From Hirschia sp964342355 (GTDB lineage: Bacteria > Pseudomonadota > Alphaproteobacteria > Caulobacterales > Hyphomonadaceae), in the NCBI GenBank assembly GCA_964342355.1, contig CAYFFG010000013.1, forward strand, positions 1-64,000: 64,000 nt of DNA. Direction: 5' to 3'. A program made the position numbers and the translations under genes. Within the stretch, counting starts at the first letter, position 1. The number at the start of each line of letters is the position of its first letter. Below the pieces are notes generated by a model. The model was given only the letters and a program-made list of their open reading frames with translations, had not been told where the DNA came from and did no database searches. Below, one piece after another: positions 32,246 through 42,197 of this stretch.

Positions 32246-34543
32246 TTATTTTTTCTTTTTGCCCAACCGCACGTTGGCAGGTCGTCCAGGTTTGCTGCGT
32301 CTGTGTTTTGCTGGCCCCCCGCCTGGACCGCCAGGACGTCCCTTGCGTGGAGCGCGATGAGCGCGCGTTTCTTCTCTGCTAGGGGCTTTTAGGTCTTTGC
32401 GCCTCGCACGCGGATTGGACAGCATTTCAAACAGCAATCCGCCATTGATGGGAGTTGCTTCGATGAGGCGTACTTCGACTTCCATCCCCAACTCATAACG
32501 GCGACCGGATTTGTCACCAACAAGCGCTGCGTGGGCTTCATCATAGACCCAATATTCAGAAGACAAATGTGCGGCAGGAATAAAGCCGTCAGCGCCGCTA
32601 TCATTCAGGCGCACAAACAAGCCTGCTTTGGTCACACCTGAGATGCGTCCGCCAAATTCAGCGCCAACTTTGTCGGCCATGAATGCAGCAAGGTATCTGT
32701 CAGATGCGTCTCGCTCGGCCGCCATGGAGCGGCGTTCGGTCATGGTCAGATGCTCTGCAATCTCTTCTAAGCGCACCATCTCTTCATCCGTAAGACCTTC
32801 TGGACCAAGATCTAATGCACGAATAAGCGCACGGTGTACGATCAGGTCAGAGTAGCGTCGGATAGGGGACGTGAAATGGGCATATTTTGCGAGGTTCAGG
32901 CCGAAGTGGCCAAAATTCTCATCTGCATAGCGTGCTTGAGATTGGGAGCGCAGCACCATTTCCGAGACAAGATGCTCGTGCTCGGACATACGTGCTTTTT
33001 CTAAGAGCGCGTTAAAGCGTGCCGAGGTTTTGCCCTGTCCTTTGGCCCAGCTCATCCCGATGGTTGGCAGGAAATTACCAAGCGCGATAACTTTCTCATC
33101 GGAGGGCTCTTCATGGATACGATAGAGCAGACCGGAGCGTTTCTCTTCCAGTGTTTCCGCCGCACAAACATTGGCCTGGATCATGAACTCTTCAATGAGC
33201 TTATGCGCGTCAAATCGTTCGCGGGTAAAGACGCCGCCGACCGCGCCATCCTCAGTCAGGAGGACACGGCGTTCCGGAATGTCGAGCTCTAGCGGATTGC
33301 GGCGCTTGCGGGCTTTGCCAACAGCATAATAGGCCTCCCAGAGAGGTTTTAAGACTGTTTCAAGCAATGGTCCTGATTTGTCGTCTGGCTTGCCATCAAT
33401 GGCGGATTGCGCCTGTTCATACGAAAGTTTCGCTGCGGAACGCATCGTACCACGTATGAAGCGATGACCTATTTTCGTACCATCGTTGGAAAAACGCATC
33501 TCGACAGCAAAAGTCTCACGGAACTCTAGCTCTTTTAGTGAACACTGGTCCGCAGACAAGCATTCAGGAAGCATGGGCGACACACGGTCTGGAAAATAAG
33601 TTGAGTTTCCGCGACGAAAGGCTTCATCATCCAATGCAGTGCCATGACGCACATAGGCAGCGACATCTGCAATGGCGACAATGACTACCCAGCCGTCTTT
33701 GTTTTGAGGATCATCGTCTGGTCGAGCAAAAACAGCATCGTCATGGTCGCGCGCATCTGCCGGGTCAATGGTGATGAGCGGGATCTGGGTTAGATCTTCG
33801 CGCGGTGTCTCTGCGGCCTCCGCCGCCTCTGCGTCTGCGATGATACTTGGCGCAAACTCATCGGGAATATCATGTGTGTGCATCGCGACGATGGACGCGG
33901 CGCGCGGATCGTCGATCTTGCCAACAATTTCTGTCACGACACCGCGTTGAGGACCGTAGGGTTTGCCCTTTTTTGGGGTTAAGCGAACGATGTCGCCTGT
34001 TTCGGCGCCGTTAGCGTCTGAAAACTCGACAATATATTCGCGCTTGTCCTTACGACTTGTCGGCTTCACGAGCCCGCCATGTCGGTTGGCTTCATAAAGT
34101 CCGATCAGGGAGACATCGGTCGTGCGGTCAAACTTCTTGATTGACTTGGCGTACCAGGTTCCGTCCTGTGCGCGATCCACACGGCACAGCGCTCTGTCGC
34201 CGACACCGATGGTTTCTTTGCGTTTCTTCGAGCTTGGACCTGCGTAAACAATATCAGGGCCGTATGCGCCGTCCCGGCCGTGTACGCGGCCAATGAGGTC
34301 GCCCATATCGTCGACGCGTTCAAATTTGATGACGCATGTTGGCGGCGGTGCGTCAACGGCGGCAAAGGCGCGTTTTCCGGTCCGGGCGATCGTGCCGTCC
34401 GCTTCAAGCTTTTTAAGGATCTGACGCAGCGCGACACGGTCTTCGCCTTTGACGCCAAGGCCACGTGCTATGTCTCTTTTGTTGGATTTGTCAGGGTTGC
34501 GTTCTAAAAATTCCAGAACGGCCTGTTCAGTGAGTGTGCTCAT
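32246..34543 (-). CDS. rnr: Ribonuclease R
   Basis: A 765-residue 3'-5' exoribonuclease that degrades structured RNA. Order: N-terminal helix-turn-helix-like (~1-65), cold-shock domains (~65-230), RNB catalytic domain (~240-600) with DPADARDHDDAVFA (metal Asp cluster), and the S1 domain (~630-720; GAEFGGRISGVTKAGLFVRLND). The basic, Arg/Gly/Pro-rich tail resembles that of other RNase R. Length normal. It precedes the NUDIX gene in the leftward run M23-rnr-NUDIX. Confidence 0.95.
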   Translation of the reverse strand: MSTLTEQAVLEFLERNPDKSNKRDIARGLGVKGEDRVALRQILKKLEADGTIARTGKRAFAAVDAPPPTCVIKFERVDDMGDLIGRVHGRDGAYGPDIVYAGPSSKKRKETIGVGDRALCRVDRAQDGTWYAKSIKKFDRTTDVSLIGLYEANRHGGLVKPTSRKDKREYIVEFSDANGAETGDIVRLTPKKGKPYGPQRGVVTEIVGKIDDPRAASIVAMHTHDIPDEFAPSIIADAEAAEAAETPREDLTQIPLITIDPADARDHDDAVFARPDDDPQNKDGWVVIVAIADVAAYVRHGTALDDEAFRRGNSTYFPDRVSPMLPECLSADQCSLKELEFRETFAVEMRFSNDGTKIGHRFIRGTMRSAAKLSYEQAQSAIDGKPDDKSGPLLETVLKPLWEAYYAVGKARKRRNPLELDIPERRVLLTEDGAVGGVFTRERFDAHKLIEEFMIQANVCAAETLEEKRSGLLYRIHEEPSDEKVIALGNFLPTIGMSWAKGQGKTSARFNALLEKARMSEHEHLVSEMVLRSQSQARYADENFGHFGLNLAKYAHFTSPIRRYSDLIVHRALIRALDLGPEGLTDEEMVRLEEIAEHLTMTERRSMAAERDASDRYLAAFMADKVGAEFGGRISGVTKAGLFVRLNDSGADGFIPAAHLSSEYWVYDEAHAALVGDKSGRRYELGMEVEVRLIEATPINGGLLFEMLSNPRARRKDLKAPSREETRAHRAPRKGRPGGPGGGPAKHRRSKPGRPANVRLGKKKK

Positions 34544-34657
34544 GGAACAAGCCTATAACGTAATTTTGTGAACTTTGCGCGTCTAATTTGCGCAGATTGT
34601 CAGAAGACGCAGTTTATAGACCTCGTCCTGATTTGAGACGGGCCAAAATGCGTGGGT

Positions 34658-35368
34658 CTAGAACAAGGACATTTCCAGATGGCCGTGAGCAGGAAGGCGC
34701 AGTATGTCTCGTGGTTTAAGACCGTATGAACCCCAGCGCGTGTCGTAGTTTCCTGTTAAAATTTCAAAGTGCAGATGGCGTCCGACTGGTTTGTCAGCGC
34801 TAGTGCCCATGACGCCGATGGTCTGGCCTTCGACAACGAACTGTCCAACGTGAATAGCGGCCTGGAGTTCATCTAGGTGGGCATAACGTGTGTAGACATT
34901 GTCGCCGTGATCAATCAGCAGGTAATTGCCATATGCATGATGGTATTCGGCTTCAAGAACCACACCAGCGCCTGCTGTGTAAACGGGTGTAGGGGCAGGG
35001 TGGGCAATGTCCAACCCTTTGTGAAGGCGGTGATGTTCTTCCTTAATAAGGCGTCTATAACCAAAGCCGGAGATCAGGCACCCTTCTTTGACGGGGGAGG
35101 TGTATAGCGTCACCTTATCTGTGACTTCGACCTGACGCGCAAAGCCGACGATACGTTTCAGACGGTCAGCTTTTGGAATGTTGGAACCATAACCTTTGCG
35201 GCAAACTTGCATGACCAGAGGATAAGGGTCGAGATCAATACGCGGCGGGTTTTTAAGCGTCTCCTGAACAGCTATCGGCTTAGCCATTCGGAAGCCATTG
35301 TCCTCATCTATAGGTGTTGCCAGCGTCATGAGGACTGACACCACGGCTGGAACCATTTCTGAGAACAT
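34658..35368 (-). CDS. M23-family metallopeptidase (LytM domain)
   Basis: A 236-residue protein with short hydrophobic N-terminus (MVPAVVSVLMTLATPI), probably a signal or anchor, and a C-terminal LytM domain (~105-220): FGYRR, HKGLDIAHP (first His and Asp of the zinc site), then the second site HLHFEILTG. All three zinc ligands (H-x3-D and H-x-H) are visible, so it may cleave peptidoglycan cross-bridges or act as such. Located between rnr and topA. Confidence 0.88.
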   Translation of the reverse strand: MFSEMVPAVVSVLMTLATPIDEDNGFRMAKPIAVQETLKNPPRIDLDPYPLVMQVCRKGYGSNIPKADRLKRIVGFARQVEVTDKVTLYTSPVKEGCLISGFGYRRLIKEEHHRLHKGLDIAHPAPTPVYTAGAGVVLEAEYHHAYGNYLLIDHGDNVYTRYAHLDELQAAIHVGQFVVEGQTIGVMGTSADKPVGRHLHFEILTGNYDTRWGSYGLKPRDILRLPAHGHLEMSLF

Positions 35369-35455
35369 AACTTGACCTCAACTTGCGCAAATTTGCGTTT
35401 CGTTGAAGGTTCAAGCGGAAATCGTGCCAGCTTGGGTTGAAGCTGGCGTTACAAC

Positions 35456-38056
35456 CTATGTTGAAGCACTCTTTTTAGCGTTTGTTTTCTTCGCAGTTGT
35501 CTTTTTTGCGGCCGGTTTTTTGGAGGCTGCTTTCTTTGTCGTTTTTTTCTTTGAGCCTGCTTTTGCGTTCACCAGCTCAATTGCTTTTTCAAGCGTGATT
35601 GTATCTGGTGTCAGGTCTTTTGGCAGGGTCGCATTTGTCTTTTGATGTTTCACATAAGGACCATAGCGACCGTCGAATACCTGAATAGGGTCTTTCGTCT
35701 CTGGGTGTTCTCCCAAAGTTTTGAGCGGCTCTGCGGCCGAGCCACGACGCCCGCCCTTGGCCTTCTTTTCTTCGATCAGCGACACGGCGCGGTTAAGCCC
35801 GATCTCAAAGACGTCCATTGGATCAGAAAGGTTCGCATAGGTCTTCACGTGCTGCACATAAGGCCCGTAACGGCCAAAATTGGCGAGGATCATTTCGCCA
35901 TCTTCTGGGTGAGGTCCCACTTCACGCGGCAGGTAAACCAGTTTCAGCGCTTGTTCGAGTGTTAGCTCGTCAGCTTTCCAGCCTTTAGGAATTGAACCCC
36001 GTTTTGGCTTTTCCTTTTCGACAGGTTCGCCGAGCTGGACATAGGGTCCAAACCGCCCGGTGCGCACGGTCACTTCCAGACCACTTTCTGGATCAACGCC
36101 CAGAACCTTGCCGTCTTCTGTGAGGCCGTTTTCACTGTCGGATCCATCCGTCGCGAACGGACGCGTATAGCGACAGTCGGGATAATTCGCACAACCAATA
36201 AAAGCGCCGTGGCGGCCAAGCTTCAAAGACAATTGGCCTTCTTTACACAGCGGACACAGGCGAGGGTCTTCACCTGTTGGTTCGCCGGTTTCCTCATCCA
36301 CTTTCGGCGGGAAGATGCGCGGCCCAAGAACGTCATTAAGGACATCCAGGACATCTGATACGCGAAGTTCGGCAACTTCTTCGATCTTAGACTTAAAATT
36401 GCGCCAGAATTCCGCAAGCAGGGCTTTCCACGCCAGCTTGCCATCAGAAACCAGATCGAGTTTTTCTTCCAGGTCAGCCGTGAAGTCATATTGCACATAC
36501 TGCGTGAAATAGTTTTCCAGGAAGACCGTCACCAAACGTCCCTTGTCGTCAGGAACAAAGCGGTTTTTGTCCATGTGGACGTAATCGCGGTCACGCAGCG
36601 TCGCCAGCGTTGACGCATAAGTGGAAGGACGGCCGATACCGAGTTCTTCCATGCGTTTAACGAGGGAAGCTTCCGTGAAACGCGGCGGAGGTTGGGTGAA
36701 ATGCTGGGTGGCTTCCGCTTTTTTCAGATTAACAGCGTCACCTTCGGTCAGCGCCGGCAACATGCGAGAGTCATCGTCATCTGATTTGTCGTCGCGGCCT
36801 TCCTGATAAAGCGTCAGATAGCCGTCGAACTTGACCACCTGACCGGTTGCGCGCAGGACCACGCTGCCGTCTTTAGCGCGCAGATCCGCTGTTGTGCGCT
36901 CCAATAGCGCTGTGGCCATTTGCGACGCGACTGCGCGTTTCCAGATGAGTTCGTAAAGTTTTGCCTGCTCAGCGTCTATGCGCACATCTTTCGGGTGACG
37001 TGAAAAATCAGTTGGACGAACCGCCTCGTGCGCTTCTTGAGCGTTTTTCGCCTTTGAGGAATAGCGACGCGGACTATCTGGCACATAGCGGTCGCCATAG
37101 CGTGAACCGATTTCAGAACGGGCAGCGTGATAGGCTTCTTCGGCCATTTCCACGCCATCGGTCCGCATATAAGTGATGAAACCGGCCTCATAGAGTTTCT
37201 GCGCCGCCCCCATGGTGCGCGAAGCATTAAAGCCAAGCTTTCTGGAGGCTTCCTGTTGGAGCGTAGAGGTCGTGAATGGTGGCGGCGGATTGGATTTGAC
37301 TGGTTTGGCTTCAACGGAGCCAACCACATAATCTCCAGCGCGAACGCTCGCTATCGCTTTGTCGGCAGTTTCCTTGTTGGGCAGCGAGAATTTCTGGACC
37401 TTTTTGCCATCCAGCTCGTAAAGGCGGGCGTCGAATTCTGCGTTCGCAACCGACTCCATCAGGCCTTTGACCTGCCAGTATTCCTCGGCCTTGAACGCTT
37501 CGATTTCCATTTCGCGTTCGCAGATGAGACGAAGGGCGACGGATTGGACACGGCCCGCAGAACGCGATCCAGGAAGCTTGCGCCACAAAACAGGAGAGAG
37601 ATTGAAGCCCACCAGATAGTCGAGCGCCCGACGCGCCAGATAGGCGTCCACCAGTTCCTGGTCGATCTGACGCGGATTTTGCATCGCATCGAGGATCGAC
37701 TTTTTGGTGATGGCGTTAAAAACGACCCGCTCGATCTCTTTACCTTTGAGGACGCCCCGTTTTTTGGACAGCGCATCCAGCACGTGCCAGGAAATGGCTT
37801 CGCCTTCGCGATCAGGGTCGGTTGCAAGAATGAGGCGGTCAGCGTCTTTAACAGCGTCGGCAATGTCTTTAATACGCTTTGCGGATTTGGAATCTGTGTC
37901 CCATTTCATCGCAAATTCATCGTCCGGATCAACAGAACCGTCTTTTGAAGGCAAGTCGCGCACATGCCCGTAGGAGGCTAGAACGACGTAGTCGCTGCCA
38001 AGATATTTGTTGATTGTTTTGGCTTTGGCAGGGGACTCTACGACAACAACTTGCAT
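35456..38056 (-). CDS. topA: DNA topoisomerase I
   Basis: An 866-residue type IA topoisomerase. Order: TOPRIM (~1-115; VVVESPAKAKTINKYLG, DPDREGEAISWH), central domains with the catalytic Tyr in FITYMRTDG (~296), then a zinc ribbon (CPLCKEGQLSLKLGRHGAFIGC..YPDC) and C-terminal TopA-type repeats (RTGRFGPYVQLG, NFGRYGPYVQH, FDGRYGPYVKH) ending in a Lys/Ala-rich tail for DNA contact. The ATG at 38056 (RBS GGGAG) is used, not an in-frame TTG before it. dprA is upstream, the common alphaproteobacterial order. Confidence 0.96.
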   Translation of the reverse strand: MQVVVVESPAKAKTINKYLGSDYVVLASYGHVRDLPSKDGSVDPDDEFAMKWDTDSKSAKRIKDIADAVKDADRLILATDPDREGEAISWHVLDALSKKRGVLKGKEIERVVFNAITKKSILDAMQNPRQIDQELVDAYLARRALDYLVGFNLSPVLWRKLPGSRSAGRVQSVALRLICEREMEIEAFKAEEYWQVKGLMESVANAEFDARLYELDGKKVQKFSLPNKETADKAIASVRAGDYVVGSVEAKPVKSNPPPPFTTSTLQQEASRKLGFNASRTMGAAQKLYEAGFITYMRTDGVEMAEEAYHAARSEIGSRYGDRYVPDSPRRYSSKAKNAQEAHEAVRPTDFSRHPKDVRIDAEQAKLYELIWKRAVASQMATALLERTTADLRAKDGSVVLRATGQVVKFDGYLTLYQEGRDDKSDDDDSRMLPALTEGDAVNLKKAEATQHFTQPPPRFTEASLVKRMEELGIGRPSTYASTLATLRDRDYVHMDKNRFVPDDKGRLVTVFLENYFTQYVQYDFTADLEEKLDLVSDGKLAWKALLAEFWRNFKSKIEEVAELRVSDVLDVLNDVLGPRIFPPKVDEETGEPTGEDPRLCPLCKEGQLSLKLGRHGAFIGCANYPDCRYTRPFATDGSDSENGLTEDGKVLGVDPESGLEVTVRTGRFGPYVQLGEPVEKEKPKRGSIPKGWKADELTLEQALKLVYLPREVGPHPEDGEMILANFGRYGPYVQHVKTYANLSDPMDVFEIGLNRAVSLIEEKKAKGGRRGSAAEPLKTLGEHPETKDPIQVFDGRYGPYVKHQKTNATLPKDLTPDTITLEKAIELVNAKAGSKKKTTKKAASKKPAAKKTTAKKTNAKKSAST

Positions 38057-38264
38057 GTTCAATTCTCCCTGTCAGACCAAGTCAGAACCCGATCGGATGT
38101 TGAGGTAACCAGTGGGCGCTCAAGATATCCGGACGGTATTCAGAGCGGCGGAAGTTGGTTGACGAACGCGTGAAAGTCAATCGAGGCAAACGCGTGTTTC
38201 CCCGTGAATTTGGCAATTATTTCGCTTTTTTTGAGATTTTGATGCGGCTGATTCTTCGATTGCG

Positions 38265-39392
38265 TCAGTTTTTGGCATCAAGATTAAGCGCCGCCATACC
38301 GCCGGGAGAGGTGGTTGCGACACCGCCTAATTCAAGCTCTGTTAAAGCTGCGTTTATCGTTCGAACATCGGCGCCAATGACCCGCGATAATTCTTCAACG
38401 TGAATGGGTGTGGGGGACAAAGCAGTTTGAAGCGCATGCAGGATACTGGGTGAAGAGGCGGTAAGCGCTGGCGGTTCAATCGGAGACATAGAACGCTTTT
38501 CGGAAACATTTAATGGCGCAGAGCCTTCCAGGGCGTTGATGACATCCTTGGCGTTTTCAATCAGCCAGGCGCCTTGTTTGATGAGGCCGTTTGAGCCGCG
38601 CGTGCGTTCATCAAGCGGTGATCCAGGCACCGCCATGACCTCACGGCCTTGTTCAAGCGCGGTGCGGGCAGAAATCAAAGAACCGGAACGCAGAGCCGCC
38701 TCACAGACGACAACACCTAAGGCTAATCCAGTGATCAGGCGATTGCGTTTTGGAAAGTCACGCGCGGTGGCTGTATATCCAAAAGGTGTTTCAGAAACGA
38801 TTGCGCCATGTTCGAGAATGGCTTGATACAGGCCACTATGCTCAGGCGGATAAACAGATGTGGGACCGCCTGCCAGGACAGCGATGGTTGTGCCGGTTTT
38901 TAAAGCGGCGGCGTGCGCTTCACCGTCTATGCCGCGTGCGAGGCCGGAGACAATTGTGTAGCCGGACGCGGCAAGTTCCTCAGCGATCTCACGTGTGATC
39001 TTGCGGCCTGCAGCGGATGCGTTGCGCGATCCGACAATCGCGATTCCAGGTTTGGCGAATGCTTCCATCTGACCGCGTACGGCGATCATTGGCGGTGGCG
39101 GTGTTAGCGCGGCAAGCGGGGCTGGAAAGTCCTGTTCGTCAAATGCGATATAGCGCACGCCCTGTTTGGCTGCTGCTGCGATTTCGTCTTCTATCGCTGA
39201 AAGTGGAGGCGGAGTGAGATTGCGGGATTTGCCTGCGCGCGTTGATAGTTCCGGCAAAGCCTCCAGCACGGCGTCAATGTCATATTGAAAGCGCGCCATG
39301 AGTTGGGCGTAGGTGATTGCGCCGACATTGGGCGTTCGAGCGAGTTGTAAGCGTTTGGCGCGATGAGAGTCAGTGAGATTTGCAAACGCCAT
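38265..39392 (-). CDS. dprA: DNA-processing protein DprA
   Basis: A 375-residue protein. DprA protects incoming ssDNA and loads RecA in natural transformation. The Rossmann-like domain (~90-300) has AIVGSRNASAAGRKITREIAEELAASGYTIVSGLARGIDGEAH and later VGVPGSPLDERTRGSNGLIKQGAWLI-type motif. An N-terminal SAM/HhH-like region (~1-70) and a C-terminal winged-helix (~315-375; VEELSRVIGADVRTINAALTELELGG) complete the family layout. The start at 39392 lies just after the plsY stop; a longer start would overlap plsY. Confidence 0.92.
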   Translation of the reverse strand: MAFANLTDSHRAKRLQLARTPNVGAITYAQLMARFQYDIDAVLEALPELSTRAGKSRNLTPPPLSAIEDEIAAAAKQGVRYIAFDEQDFPAPLAALTPPPPMIAVRGQMEAFAKPGIAIVGSRNASAAGRKITREIAEELAASGYTIVSGLARGIDGEAHAAALKTGTTIAVLAGGPTSVYPPEHSGLYQAILEHGAIVSETPFGYTATARDFPKRNRLITGLALGVVVCEAALRSGSLISARTALEQGREVMAVPGSPLDERTRGSNGLIKQGAWLIENAKDVINALEGSAPLNVSEKRSMSPIEPPALTASSPSILHALQTALSPTPIHVEELSRVIGADVRTINAALTELELGGVATTSPGGMAALNLDAKN

Positions 39393-39396
39393 GAGG

Positions 39397-40014
39397 TTAG
39401 GCTTTGTCTTTCTTTTTACCGCCAATCTTGCCTTCCGTGCCATTGAGCAGGCGGCGAATGTTCTCCCGATGGCGATAGAACAGTAAAATACTCAAGCCTG
39501 CGGTCACCAGCACCGCGAACATGTCGCCAATCAGGAACCATGTGAAGACAGGCAGAAGAGCGGCCGTGACAAGCGCGGCTAGAGATGAATAACGGAACGC
39601 CACAGCAATCGAGAGCCAGGAAATCGCAAATGCGATACCGACCTGCCACATAATGCCAAACAACATGCCGATGAATGTGGCGACGCCCTTGCCGCCCTTG
39701 AACTTTAGCCAGACAGGATAGCAGTGTCCGACAAATGCTGCGGCGCCCGCGATAAGACCAGGATGAAATCCGAACAACACATTGCAGATTGCGGCTGCAA
39801 TACCGGCTTTTCCAGCGTCTAGAATCAATGTGGCGAGCGCCAAATCCTTCCGGCCCGTGCGCAGAACATTAGTTGCGCCGATATTGCCTGAGCCGATCTG
39901 GCGAATGTCGCCTAGCCCTGCAAGCTTGGTGATGACCAGACCGAATGGGACTGATCCAAAAAGGTAACCGCCGAGTATGGAAAGAGAAAAAGCAATTGAT
40001 GCGTCGATAGTCAT
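39397..40014 (-). CDS. plsY: Glycerol-3-phosphate acyltransferase PlsY
   Basis: A 205-residue inner-membrane enzyme that acylates G3P with acyl-phosphate in the first step of phospholipid synthesis. Hallmarks: GYLFGSVPFGLVITKLAGLGDIRQIGSGNIGATNVLRTG (active-site Ser and Asn), FVGHCYPVWLKFKGGKGVATFIG (His and GGKG) and several membrane spans. The C-terminus is Lys-rich (KIGGKKKDKA). It directly precedes dprA with five bases between. Confidence 0.95.
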   Translation of the reverse strand: MTIDASIAFSLSILGGYLFGSVPFGLVITKLAGLGDIRQIGSGNIGATNVLRTGRKDLALATLILDAGKAGIAAAICNVLFGFHPGLIAGAAAFVGHCYPVWLKFKGGKGVATFIGMLFGIMWQVGIAFAISWLSIAVAFRYSSLAALVTAALLPVFTWFLIGDMFAVLVTAGLSILLFYRHRENIRRLLNGTEGKIGGKKKDKA

Positions 40015-40096
40015 CGAAAACGCCTCACGATCAACGCGCTAATTGCGCAGGGTGCAACTTCACATATCGGTCGTGATTTAGATCGGCAAGTAGGGT

Positions 40097-41020
40097 TTAC
40101 CCGACCAGAGATTGTGCGATGAGAAATATTATCGGCATCGTTATGATAGCCAGGACTGTTTGGACAGCCACAAGATTGGCCATAAAGGGCGCATCACCCC
40201 CCATTTCTTTCGCCAGGATATAACCTGATGTGGCTGTCGGCGTGGCGGTACAGATCACCATGACCATGATCGTCATGGGTGATGCGCCAAGGACCCAGCC
40301 AAGACCGCCTGCAACCGCTGGATAGCTGACAAGCCGCCAACCTGCCCAGAAAAACGTGCGTGCGCCGGCACGCTTGAGTGCGGCAATGTCAACGGCGGCG
40401 CCGGCTGCTAACAGACCAAGCGCAATTGCGCCGTCCGCCAGTATGTTCATGGTTGTTTTTACCACCCCGGACGGAGGCATGTTCAACACATTCAGCAAAC
40501 CACCTATAATACAACCAATCACGATGGGGTTGCGGATCAGCTCTATAAGCGGATTGCGTTTGGGTTTGTCGCCAATGTCTCCATATATACTGAAACCTGT
40601 CACCGTGATCATATTGGCGGTCGGAATAAGAACCGCAGCTGTAATGGCGACAAGCGCAAGTCCGGCTTCACCATAAAGAGACCCAGCAATAGATAGGCCG
40701 ATCAACGCGTTCCAGCGAGCGTTTGACTGGATGATGCAACCGATGGCGGGTCGGGTGGTCTTTTTCCAGAGAGGGGCAATGACGGACGAGGCGACAACAA
40801 CAGCCTGCGCGCCCAACAACGCGACCGCCATACGCCATGGCGCATCGTCAAAGTCGGCCTCCGCGAGCACCCCAACCACCATTACTGGCAGCAAAAGCAC
40901 AAAACAAAGACGCTCTACCGAGCGAAAACCGGAATCAGGAATAACCGCTTTCCAAGCAAGAAAACGACCCAGTCCAACAATGACAATGACTGGAAGCAAC
41001 GCGTTGAAAAAGTTAATCAA
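40097..41020 (-). CDS. AEC-family membrane transporter
   Basis: A 307-residue inner-membrane protein with ~10 predicted hydrophobic segments. The Auxin Efflux Carrier/PIN-like family signs are the repeated halves, the GSLYGEAGLALVAI segment and an ending IICTATPTATSGYILAKEMGGD (consensus T-x-x-P-T-A...A). Bacterial relatives (MdcF, YfdV-like) move malate/malonate or other dicarboxylates. Substrate not assignable. Its start overlaps the ruvX stop by eight bases on the same strand, so both are likely co-expressed. Confidence 0.85.
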   Translation of the reverse strand: MINFFNALLPVIVIVGLGRFLAWKAVIPDSGFRSVERLCFVLLLPVMVVGVLAEADFDDAPWRMAVALLGAQAVVVASSVIAPLWKKTTRPAIGCIIQSNARWNALIGLSIAGSLYGEAGLALVAITAAVLIPTANMITVTGFSIYGDIGDKPKRNPLIELIRNPIVIGCIIGGLLNVLNMPPSGVVKTTMNILADGAIALGLLAAGAAVDIAALKRAGARTFFWAGWRLVSYPAVAGGLGWVLGASPMTIMVMVICTATPTATSGYILAKEMGGDAPFMANLVAVQTVLAIITMPIIFLIAQSLVG

Positions 41021-41471
41021 ATTCCGCCAGCCTGTCGATTGCGCCTTGCAGAATGTAGCTTGCGGCCATTTTGTCGATCACTTCAGCACGACGGGCGCGG
41101 CTGGTATCAGCTTCAAGTAGAGTGCGCTCCACGGCGGCAGAGGAGAGGCGCTCATCCCAGAATGCAATTGCGATTTCGCGTTTTTCCAGAATGTTGCGTC
41201 CCAGGGCTTTTGACGCCTGAACGCGCGGACCGTGCGATCCGTCCATATTAACAGGCAGGCCGATCACCATGCCGACACACTGACGATCGTCATAAAGTTC
41301 AAAAAGCCGCGTCAGCGCAGGGGCTAGCTTACGACCTTTATGGATCGTTTCTACGGGACTGGCGATCAAGCGATTGGCGTCACATACCGCCACACCAAGC
41401 GTTTTGGTGCCTGGGTCGATGCCCAACAGCGCGCCACGCCCCTTTAATTCTTCAATGTCCACGAATGCCAT
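41013..41471 (-). CDS. ruvX: Holliday junction resolvase-like YqgF/RuvX
   Basis: A 152-residue RNase H-fold protein with GIDPGTKTLGVAVCD (first catalytic Asp), GMVIGLPVNMDGSHGPR, and FWDERLSSAAVERTLLE; the distal Asp lies in the DKMAASYILQGAIDRL helix. The family processes 16S rRNA ends and is probably not a resolvase in vivo. The overlap with the downstream AEC gene implies an operon. Function by homology. Confidence 0.93.
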   Translation of the reverse strand: MAFVDIEELKGRGALLGIDPGTKTLGVAVCDANRLIASPVETIHKGRKLAPALTRLFELYDDRQCVGMVIGLPVNMDGSHGPRVQASKALGRNILEKREIAIAFWDERLSSAAVERTLLEADTSRARRAEVIDKMAASYILQGAIDRLAEFD

Positions 41472-41537
41472 AAATCACTGACTAGCGCTGTTTTCACAAG
41501 GTGAACAGCGTCGGACGCGACTTATTATTGGTTTGCC

Positions 41538-42008
41538 TTAAGCAGAAGTTTCGGATGTGTCTTCCTGGCTGTCTTCTGTCGCGTCCTCTGCCTCTTCGAC
41601 TTCGGCGTCAGGGTCCCATTTGTAAATCGCTTTAATCGCGCAGCGGTTCTTAAAGCTCTTGTCGCTTCCGGACACGAAAGGGGAGTCAAAAGCGAAGAGG
41701 TAATCACCTTTGGAAATGCATGAAGAGAATGTGTCGAATGACAGTCCCTGAGCGTGATCCAGGTTGAAGCAGGAGTATGTTTCGATCAGATATCGTTCTT
41801 TGATGGACTTTCTGACAACAACTGTCCGGCGCGTGGTTTCTCCAAAACTGTCGATCTGTGAAGAAAAACAGACTTTTTTGACTTCTTCGCCACGCCGAGG
41901 ATCTGGCGCTTCCGCAACGTCATTGTCTGCAGGCGTCGTATCTGTAGGCGCACATGCGGCGAGCATTCCAATTGCCATCACGGCGGCGATTGTTGGTGAA
42001 GATTTCAT
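41538..42008 (-). CDS. DUF6491-like lipoprotein
   Basis: A 156-residue lipoprotein: signal MKSSPTIAAVMAIGMLAAC (lipobox LAAC), Cys19. The mature part contains three more Cys (CFSSQ, CFNLD, CISKG/CAIKAIYKW), with a predicted strand-rich centre, and ends in a Glu/Asp-rich tail (EVEEAEDATEDSQED). The CFSSQID..., C.IKAIY pattern recalls the DUF6491 family; I am not certain. Function unknown. Divergent from gatC with a 189-base gap. Confidence 0.65.
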   Translation of the reverse strand: MKSSPTIAAVMAIGMLAACAPTDTTPADNDVAEAPDPRRGEEVKKVCFSSQIDSFGETTRRTVVVRKSIKERYLIETYSCFNLDHAQGLSFDTFSSCISKGDYLFAFDSPFVSGSDKSFKNRCAIKAIYKWDPDAEVEEAEDATEDSQEDTSETSA

Positions 42009-42197
42009 GGTGAGCTCCCATTGCGCATCCCTTTAAGAATGCCCTTGTTTGTAAGAAACGGTCAAATCAATCATTGGTTCATTCTCAGTTCATCAAAATG
42101 AGCGATTTCGGCATGTATTTACCAACATGGCTTGATTGGCGCGCCGACGAGGTTTAACCCCATCTCTCAAGATTTTTTCGAGGAGATGAGACCTTCC

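Noticed and set aside
37127..37948. Long open frame (273 codons) antisense to topA
   Set aside because: It is a shadow of the highly conserved topA reading frame; the translation has no domain signature and no ribosome site.
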